Source: Armatimonadota bacterium
GTDB taxonomy: Bacteria; Armatimonadota; Hebobacteria; Hebobacterales; WVXJ01
Assembly (NCBI GenBank): GCA_011773575.1
Contig: WVXJ01000130.1
Coordinates: forward strand, 1-10,717
Length of the DNA stretch: 10,717 nt
Direction of reading: 5' to 3'
Below are positions 6,599 to 10,717 of this stretch, one piece after another. Each line of letters opens with the position of its first letter. The stretch's first letter is position 1. Made by a program: the position numbers and the translations under genes. Below the pieces are notes generated by a model. The model worked only from the letters and a program-made list of their open reading frames with translations, did not search any database and was not told the DNA's origin.

Positions 6599-6642
6599 GA
6601 CTCTAGACTCTCGACTCTGGGACTCTCAGACTCAGCGACTCT
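6599..6642 (+). repeat. GACTCT short tandem repeat before tRNA-Gly
   Basis: GACTCT starts at 6599, 6606, 6613, 6621 and 6637, with the variant GACTCA at 6629. The spacings are 7, 7, 8, 8 and 8 bp. The array ends three bases before tRNA-Gly. It is unlike the rest of the window and may be slipped-strand expansion in a spacer free of constraint. Confidence 0.75.
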
Positions 6643-6645
6643 GAT

Positions 6646-6718
6646 GCGGGGATAGCTCAGTTGGCAGAGCGTCAGCCTTCCAAGCTGAATGTCGCGGGTT
6701 CGAACCCCGTTCCCCGCT
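6646..6718 (+). tRNA. tRNA-Gly (anticodon UCC)
   Basis: This is a 73-nt cloverleaf with acceptor arms GCGGGGA (6646-6652) and TCCCCGC (6711-6717). Discriminator T6718 is the usual base for tRNA-Gly. The anticodon stem TCAGC/GCTGA holds loop CTTCCAA with anticodon TCC at 6679-6681. The T-arm GCGGGTTCGAACCCCG is canonical. CCA is not encoded. Its separation of 183 bp from tRNA-Pro leaves room for its own promoter, but only a weak -10 (TATGCT, 6575-6580) was seen. Confidence 0.95.
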
Positions 6719-6777
6719 CTTTGCAAAAGCGGTATTCTCCGGCCCCCACGCTTACGTCGAAGAATACTTAGAAAAAC

Positions 6778-6850
6778 GGGCCCGTAGCTCAGTGGATAGA
6801 GCGGCTGCCTTCTAAGCAGCGGGTCACAGGTTCGAATCCTGTCGGGCCCG
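6778..6850 (+). tRNA. tRNA-Arg (anticodon UCU)
   Basis: This is a 73-nt cloverleaf with fully paired acceptor arms GGGCCCG (6778-6784) and CGGGCCC (6843-6849) and discriminator G6850. The anticodon stem GCTGC/GCAGC encloses CTTCTAA with anticodon TCT at 6811-6813, reading AGA/AGG. The T-arm ACAGGTTCGAATCCTGT is canonical. CCA is not encoded. It follows tRNA-Gly by 59 bp and is probably co-transcribed. Confidence 0.95.
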
Positions 6851-6876
6851 CTTCTCTTTTTCCACCACATTCTTCC

Positions 6877-6913
6877 GACGCGCTGAATAGGGCAACTGAA
6901 GCCCTGCAGCGTC
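6877..6913. terminator. Hairpin where the tRNA cluster and transporter gene converge
   Basis: GACG and CTG (6877-6880, 6883-6885) pair with CAGCGTC (6907-6913), with a CG bulge at 6881-6882. Inside, AGGGC (6889-6893) pairs with GCCCT (6901-6905) over a seven-base loop. On the + strand it is followed by a pyrimidine stretch containing TTTT (6920s), as expected of a weak intrinsic terminator for the tRNA transcript. It overlaps the transporter's stop codon. On the - strand no U-tract follows. Confidence 0.45.
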
Positions 6914-7742
6914 ACACATCCTCTTTTCCCGGGCGGTAAACGATGTGATAGACCAATGCCACCATCACCGCGCCGCCCAGGATATTGCCCAGTGTTACCG
7001 GCACGATATTCCTGAGGAACCCCTGCCAGTTCAGCGCAGCCGTGTTGGCAACCACACCAGGGTCTATCGTAGATTTCAACAGGATTCCGAGGGGGATGAA
7101 ATACATATTGGCGACACTGTGCTCAAAGCCCGCGGCCACGAACGCGGAGATGGGAAAGATGATCGCCAAGATCCTATCGGTTACGCTGCGCCCCGCCATG
7201 CACAGCCAAATCGCCAGACAGACAAGCAGGTTGCACAAAGCTCCCCTGAAGAAGGCCTCTGCGAAGGGCAGAGATACCTTCGCGCTGGCGATTTTCACCG
7301 CCTGTACGCCCACCGCGCCGTTGTCCAATGTTGCCTGATGAGAGAGCACTACCAGCAGCGCCAGCCCGAACGCTCCTCCAAAATTGGTCACCCAGATAAT
7401 CGCCCAGTTCTTGAGCAGTTCGAATGTGGATATCTTCTTGCTCGCCCACGCCATCACCAGCAGATTATTGCCGGTAAATAGTTCCGCACCCGCAACCACT
7501 ACGAGAATCAACCCCAGTGAGAAGGAAAGTCCTCCAATCATACGGCTCAAAGCACAACAGAGAGTGGGATCACTGGTGAGCACAGTGAAATACATCGCGC
7601 CCAATCCGATGAACCCTCCGGCCAACACTCCCAGGGTCACCATGGACAAGAACGGCAAGCGGGCCTTGGTTACCCCCACGCTTTCAACACGCTGAAAAAT
7701 CTGCTTGGGAGAATAAGCGTCAAATCCGAATATCTCTGCCAT
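6912..7742 (-). CDS. Formate/nitrite transporter family channel (FocA/NirC type)
   Basis: This is an inner-membrane pentameric channel for small monovalent anions such as formate, nitrite or possibly hydrosulfide. It has 276 residues, the normal family length, with six expected membrane segments. Family signatures are GGFIGLGAMYF (42-52), AGAELFTGNN (84-93, with T90 in the pore-loop position), K155 and the GALCNLLVCLAIW segment, and GFEHSVANMYFIPLG with H208, the conserved pore histidine. ATG 7742 is preceded by AGGAGA with good spacing. The end overlaps the convergent hairpin. It lies 78 bp downstream of the zinc-ribbon genes and may share their transcript. The window holds no pyruvate formate-lyase, formate dehydrogenase or nitrite reductase gene, so the substrate cannot be assigned and no focA or nirC symbol is given. 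Confidence 0.93.
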   Translation of the reverse strand: MAEIFGFDAYSPKQIFQRVESVGVTKARLPFLSMVTLGVLAGGFIGLGAMYFTVLTSDPTLCCALSRMIGGLSFSLGLILVVVAGAELFTGNNLLVMAWASKKISTFELLKNWAIIWVTNFGGAFGLALLVVLSHQATLDNGAVGVQAVKIASAKVSLPFAEAFFRGALCNLLVCLAIWLCMAGRSVTDRILAIIFPISAFVAAGFEHSVANMYFIPLGILLKSTIDPGVVANTAALNWQGFLRNIVPVTLGNILGGAVMVALVYHIVYRPGKEDV

Positions 7743-7820
7743 TTTTCTTATCTCTCCTTCCGTTTTCGTCGGCCCCGCTCAGATATCGTGTTTCTCTCCG
7801 ATGAAGGGCGCTGCTTGCCT

Positions 7821-8480
7821 TCATTCAAAGTAGTCACGGCGCATCCAGAGGACGACGGCCACGAATGCGCACATAGCCACTTGCAGGAATATCACGAGAG
7901 TCATGAAGCCGGGCTCATGAACAAGAAGAAGGGTCGTCGGTACAATAAACACGACTCCGATCCCATAGGAAAGCATTGCCAGCACCCAGCCCCACATGCG
8001 CCAGGAGATGACGCCGAAGAATCCCAGGACGATGAGCATATCAAAGAGGCCTCCTCCTCCGATGGCAATATTCCCCAAGGATGTTAGAGCGCCGAGGCCG
8101 AGGATAACGAATACCGCCAACATCACCGGGTCACGCTTCAGTGCGGCGCGAACCTCCGACCAGCGGAAATACTCCTTGACTGCCACGAACCATTGCCTTG
8201 AGAAAGGCTTGGGTTCTTCGGCTGAGGGTGGAGATATTTCAGGCGTTTGCTGTGGAGCGATTGTCTCCGATTTCGGTGGGGCCGGCGGTTCTCCGATTTC
8301 CCGGGTTTCCAGAGGCGGCGGGCCCGGCCGGGTGGGCTGGGGCGGTGGTGCAGGCTGTGCCTCTTGTGGAGTCGGGGGTTCGGGTTCCGGTGGGGAAATA
8401 GGCTCCTCCTGACGCCTGCCGCACCAGTCACAGAGCGTACTTCCCTCCTTTATGTCTTGCCCACAGAATTGGCAGTTCAT
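7821..8480 (-). CDS. Zinc-ribbon, proline-rich membrane protein, copy 2 (219 aa)
   Basis: The function is unknown. Residues 3-20 form a zinc ribbon, CxxC-x10-CxxC (C3, C6, C17, C20). Residues about 28-95 are a proline/glutamate-rich linker. Residues about 115-215 hold three to four hydrophobic segments (VMLAVFVILGLGALTSL, FDMLIVLGFFGVISW, a WVLAMLSY to LLLV stretch, FMTLVIFLQVAMCAFVAVVLW), ending in charged WMRRDYFE. The likely topology is a cytosolic metal-binding head on a stalk with a membrane anchor. ATG 8480 has AGGAG just upstream, and the gene starts 12 bp after copy 1. The first 24 residues match copy 1 at all but five positions, while the remainder has diverged, so the pair arose by tandem duplication. 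Small zinc-ribbon membrane proteins are often uncharacterised; no specific role is claimed. Confidence 0.8.
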   Translation of the reverse strand: MNCQFCGQDIKEGSTLCDWCGRRQEEPISPPEPEPPTPQEAQPAPPPQPTRPGPPPLETREIGEPPAPPKSETIAPQQTPEISPPSAEEPKPFSRQWFVAVKEYFRWSEVRAALKRDPVMLAVFVILGLGALTSLGNIAIGGGGLFDMLIVLGFFGVISWRMWGWVLAMLSYGIGVVFIVPTTLLLVHEPGFMTLVIFLQVAMCAFVAVVLWMRRDYFE

Positions 8481-8492
8481 CTTCTCCTGCCG

Positions 8493-9092
8493 TTACCTAT
8501 AGCGGCGCCAGCGAAGCAGCATCACGATTATCAGAAAGACGTTGACGGCGCTTTCGAAGATGAGTTGCAGTGCCAAATCACCTGCGTCGAGCCAGTATGC
8601 CGCTTGAATAAGCAGCACTTGCATTATTACATTCACAATCAGCACAAACAGCAGCCAACGCCACCAGGCAATTTGAAAGATCCCAAAGAACACTCCGAGC
8701 ACGAAGAGATCCAACACAATGTCGCGGTCCCCGAAGAGTCCGAGTAGGTTGAGCAAGGCCCTGAGAGCGCCCAAGGCGACGAACACGAACGCTATCAATA
8801 ACAGCGGGTCGTGCTGCAGATGATCCCAGGTTATTCTCCATTCCAAATTGGCCTTGATTCTTTCGATGATTTCAGCAGACCTATCTTCATCCTCAGTAAG
8901 GAGTGCCAGTGCTTCCTCGGGTATTTCCGATGAAGGCGGGCTTTCGGGGGGTGTGGGTAAATCTGAGGGTGAGGGCGGTTCATCAATCTTGATAACAGCC
9001 GGTTCTTGTAGCAGCCCGTCCTGGCGCTTACCACACCAGTCGCAAAGCGCACTTCCTTTCTTTATGTCCTGTCCACAGAAGTGACAGTTCAT
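8493..9092 (-). CDS. Zinc-ribbon, proline-rich membrane protein, copy 1 (199 aa)
   Basis: The function is unknown. The N-terminal zinc ribbon has C3, C6, C17 and C20 in the same spacing as copy 2. A shorter Pro/Ser/Glu linker and an acidic helix (EEALALLTEDEDRSAEIIER) follow. Then come about four hydrophobic segments from DPLLLIAFVFVALGAL to VFLIIVMLLRWRRYR. The shared DP(L/V)(L/M)L...LGAL at the first membrane segment supports homology along the whole length. I start it at ATG 9092 because copy 2 starts at the same MNC, and GGGGAGGG sits immediately upstream; the GTG at 9104 would place that binding site inside the gene. It is first of the duplicated pair, 83 bp after the NHL gene. Confidence 0.8.
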   Translation of the reverse strand: MNCHFCGQDIKKGSALCDWCGKRQDGLLQEPAVIKIDEPPSPSDLPTPPESPPSSEIPEEALALLTEDEDRSAEIIERIKANLEWRITWDHLQHDPLLLIAFVFVALGALRALLNLLGLFGDRDIVLDLFVLGVFFGIFQIAWWRWLLFVLIVNVIMQVLLIQAAYWLDAGDLALQLIFESAVNVFLIIVMLLRWRRYR

Positions 9093-9161
9093 CTCCCTCC
9101 CCACAAATCCGGAAACCTGAGAGCGGCTTTCCCTTCCGGGTTCGGAATCAGCGGCTTACAA

Positions 9162-9174
9162 GAGACCCAGTCTC
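9162..9174 (-). terminator. Small hairpin just after the NHL gene
   Basis: GAGAC-CCA-GTCTC (5-bp stem, 3-base loop) begins one base after the TAG stop (9178-9176) in the direction of transcription and is followed by TTGT. It is a weak terminator candidate, or a leaky stop between the NHL gene and the zinc-ribbon genes. Confidence 0.3.
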
Positions 9175-9175
9175 C

Positions 9176-10717
9176 CTAAGGCGCGGGGACTGTGTGAGAT
9201 ACCTGGAGCCTGCTGTTGTTCGACTCCTTGTCCACCTCAACGGGCAGGTCCAAGTGGGCTTCGTCCAGATGACACCCACCTCCAGGCTTCTCCCCGCAGT
9301 AATGGAGCGCCATATCCACTCGCAGGTTCGCCTTGCCCACGCTGGCTTCCAGCGGAATGCTGATGGGAAAACTCGGGTTGTGAAGTGTCTGGCTTTGCGC
9401 GCCGCCGGGGCTCAAGACTCGCTTTTCCGACGAAGTTATTTTGACCCAGGAGGGTGCCTCCGGATTCAACTTATATCCGGCCGGCAGTTCCAACGCAATC
9501 TTCAAGGTTATTCCACCCGGACACACGGATTGAACCGGCAGCGCAGTCTCCGCATCCGCCGGTTTCACACCGACAGAAGGCCTTTCCAGCCCGCTGATTT
9601 GAAGTGTCTCCACCCGGCCGGTCTTCAGATCCGCCGCGCGGATGACATGGTTATTGGTGTCTGCAATATAGACCCTGCCCCCGGCGATGCTGAGGCCGCC
9701 GGGCTCATGGAATTTCGCCTCGTCACCATCCTCCAAGCCCGCTTCACCAGTGCCGACAAAAGTCTCCACAGAGCGGTCTTTCAGTGACACCCGCTTGATC
9801 TTATTGTTGTAGGTGTCGGCGACATAAATCACGCCTTCATGGTGAGCAACATCCAGCGGGTGCTGGAAGCGCGCGTGGCGGCCTGCCTCGTCTCTATCTC
9901 CATAATCGAACAGATCGCCACCGGCGATCGTCTCCACCTCTCCGCCGGAGCCGAAATCAGCTGACCGGATACAACTCACCTCACTGTCCGCGAAGTACAA
10001 TTTCTTTCCATCAGTGGTAAGGCCCGAAGGCTGCGCCAAGGCCGCGGCCGCCAGGGGGCCGTCAATTCGCGCCTCATGTCCTGTGCCTGCATAGGCCCCG
10101 ACTTGTTTGGTCTGCAAGTCCATCTTCCAAATCTGATGAGTTCCCGCCATCGCAATATAGAGCCCGCCGTCATGTACCGCCAAATCCCACGGCGAACTCA
10201 GCGCCGTCCGCAGCGCGGGTCCGGAGATATCGAATCTCCGCTCCAGGCCCCTTTCTCCAGTGCCGGCGACCGTGATGACTTTACCGGCTTCGAAATCAAC
10301 GGCGCGAATAACGTGGTTCTCAGTGTCAGCTACATAGAGAATGCTGCCATCAAGGGCCATCCCTTGGGGATGATTGAACGCCGCCTCTTCAAAACCGCCG
10401 TCCTTCATCCCTATTTCGCCGCTGCCGACGACCGCTTCCACCGAATTGTCCAGCAAAGACAAGACGACGACACGGTTGTGATTGGAATCGGCAATGAGGA
10501 GACGTCCTGAAGCCTGGTCGGCGAGCACCTTGCCCGGAAATGCCAGAGGAGATGCAGGCGTGTCTGCGCGCTCGGGGCCGATTTTGAGCGGGCCGCGGTC
10601 CAGTTTGCCGGTTGCATCGAACTTCTTGATGGTCTCTGTGATGTGATCATCCAGAGCGTTGAAGATCGGATACTCCGGCATGATGTCAACGATACTGCCG
10701 GCGGGGTCAATGAGAAT
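9176..10717 (-). CDS. NHLRC2-like protein: NHL beta-propeller plus C-terminal beta domain (5' partial)
   Basis: The frame stays open through the right edge. The 12 codons upstream of the ATG at 10681 read ILIDPAGSIVDI, which resembles the end of a thioredoxin-like domain, so that ATG is internal. The visible part is 513 residues. After a helix and short linker come six NHL repeats with recurrent (L/I)YVADT.NH.I(R/K) and VAGTGE motifs, giving a six-bladed propeller over about residues 45-365 counted from the ATG at 10681. A beta-rich C-terminal domain of about 120 residues follows, with Cys in SVCPGG and YCGEKPGGGC. This order (thioredoxin, NHL, beta domain) matches bacterial NHLRC2 homologues, whose cellular role is poorly known. 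No signal peptide can be judged because the start is missing. It reads in the same direction as the zinc-ribbon genes and may lead their transcript. Confidence 0.88.
   Translation of the reverse strand: MLIDPAGSIVDIMPEYPIFNALDDHITETIKKFDATGKLDRGPLKIGPERADTPASPLAFPGKVLADQASGRLLIADSNHNRVVVLSLLDNSVEAVVGSGEIGMKDGGFEEAAFNHPQGMALDGSILYVADTENHVIRAVDFEAGKVITVAGTGERGLERRFDISGPALRTALSSPWDLAVHDGGLYIAMAGTHQIWKMDLQTKQVGAYAGTGHEARIDGPLAAAALAQPSGLTTDGKKLYFADSEVSCIRSADFGSGGEVETIAGGDLFDYGDRDEAGRHARFQHPLDVAHHEGVIYVADTYNNKIKRVSLKDRSVETFVGTGEAGLEDGDEAKFHEPGGLSIAGGRVYIADTNNHVIRAADLKTGRVETLQISGLERPSVGVKPADAETALPVQSVCPGGITLKIALELPAGYKLNPEAPSWVKITSSEKRVLSPGGAQSQTLHNPSFPISIPLEASVGKANLRVDMALHYCGEKPGGGCHLDEAHLDLPVEVDKESNNSRLQVSHTVPAP

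Noticed and set aside
6469..6915. 148-aa open frame on the - strand with RIRTCDPLLRRQPLYPLSYG and RTRDIQLGRLTLCQLSYP
   Set aside because: It is the antisense translation of tRNA-Arg and tRNA-Gly, a well-known spurious protein. Both tRNA cloverleafs are complete on the + strand.
6945..7695. Three overlapping + strand open frames opposite the transporter
   Set aside because: The - strand product is a clear FNT channel with all signatures; these are shadows.
8247..8747. 166-aa + strand open frame opposite the zinc-ribbon pair
   Set aside because: Low-complexity translation of the proline-rich linker's complement, spanning the junction of two supported genes.
9093..9104. GTG start at 9104 for zinc-ribbon copy 1
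   Set aside because: It would translate the GGGGAGGG binding site, and the paralogue starts at the equivalent MNC.
9109..9139. CCGGAA...TTCCGG inverted repeat (arms 9109-9114 and 9134-9139)
   Set aside because: The 19-base loop and lack of any promoter or T-run nearby make it too weak to call as a regulatory element.
1..10717. CRISPR array, transposase or insertion sequence
   Set aside because: No regularly spaced repeats of CRISPR size and no transposase-like protein or matching terminal inverted repeats were seen on either strand.

Overview
The window is bacterial: Shine-Dalgarno sites are GGAGG-like, several genes overlap as ATGA, and the tRNA genes lack an encoded CCA. By eye the outer thirds are GC-richer (ugd, transporter, NHL gene) than the middle block at about 900-6200. 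Nothing identifies the species. An NHLRC2-like thioredoxin/NHL protein and small zinc-ribbon membrane proteins suggest an environmental, possibly uncultured, Gram-negative-type lineage, but this is only an impression.

Layout. (1) 1-608, + strand: the C-terminal part of UDP-glucose 6-dehydrogenase, cut by the left edge. (2) 609-988: a 380-bp gap with several palindromes and a likely promoter/operator. (3) 989-5150, + strand: a tight three-gene operon joined by two ATGA overlaps. It encodes a ribbon-helix-helix plus winged-helix protein, a second predicted winged-helix protein, and a 799-residue GHKL (MutL/MORC-type) ATPase. (4) 6086-5160, - strand: a beta-class DNA methyltransferase convergent with the operon and ending 9 bp from it. 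(5) 6259-6850, + strand: a near-consensus promoter and three tRNA genes (Pro-UGG, Gly-UCC, Arg-UCU). (6) 10717-6912, - strand: an NHL-repeat protein cut by the right edge, two tandemly duplicated zinc-ribbon/membrane proteins and a formate/nitrite-family channel.

The most interesting part is 989-6086. A MORC-like ATPase beside a DNA methyltransferase fits the prokaryotic MutL/MORC-associated restriction-modification group known from comparative genomics. Here the partners are two DNA-binding-type proteins, with no recognisable nuclease, helicase, Z1 or AIPR protein. My model is that the methyltransferase marks self DNA, the two small proteins recognise DNA or regulate, and the ATPase acts as a clamp or switch. 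The domains are seen in the sequence; the joint function is inferred.

The right part looks like ordinary chromosome. The tRNA cluster and the transporter gene converge on a strong hairpin at 6877-6913. The zinc-ribbon pair is a recent-looking duplication with a nearly identical metal-binding N-terminus and diverged membrane parts.
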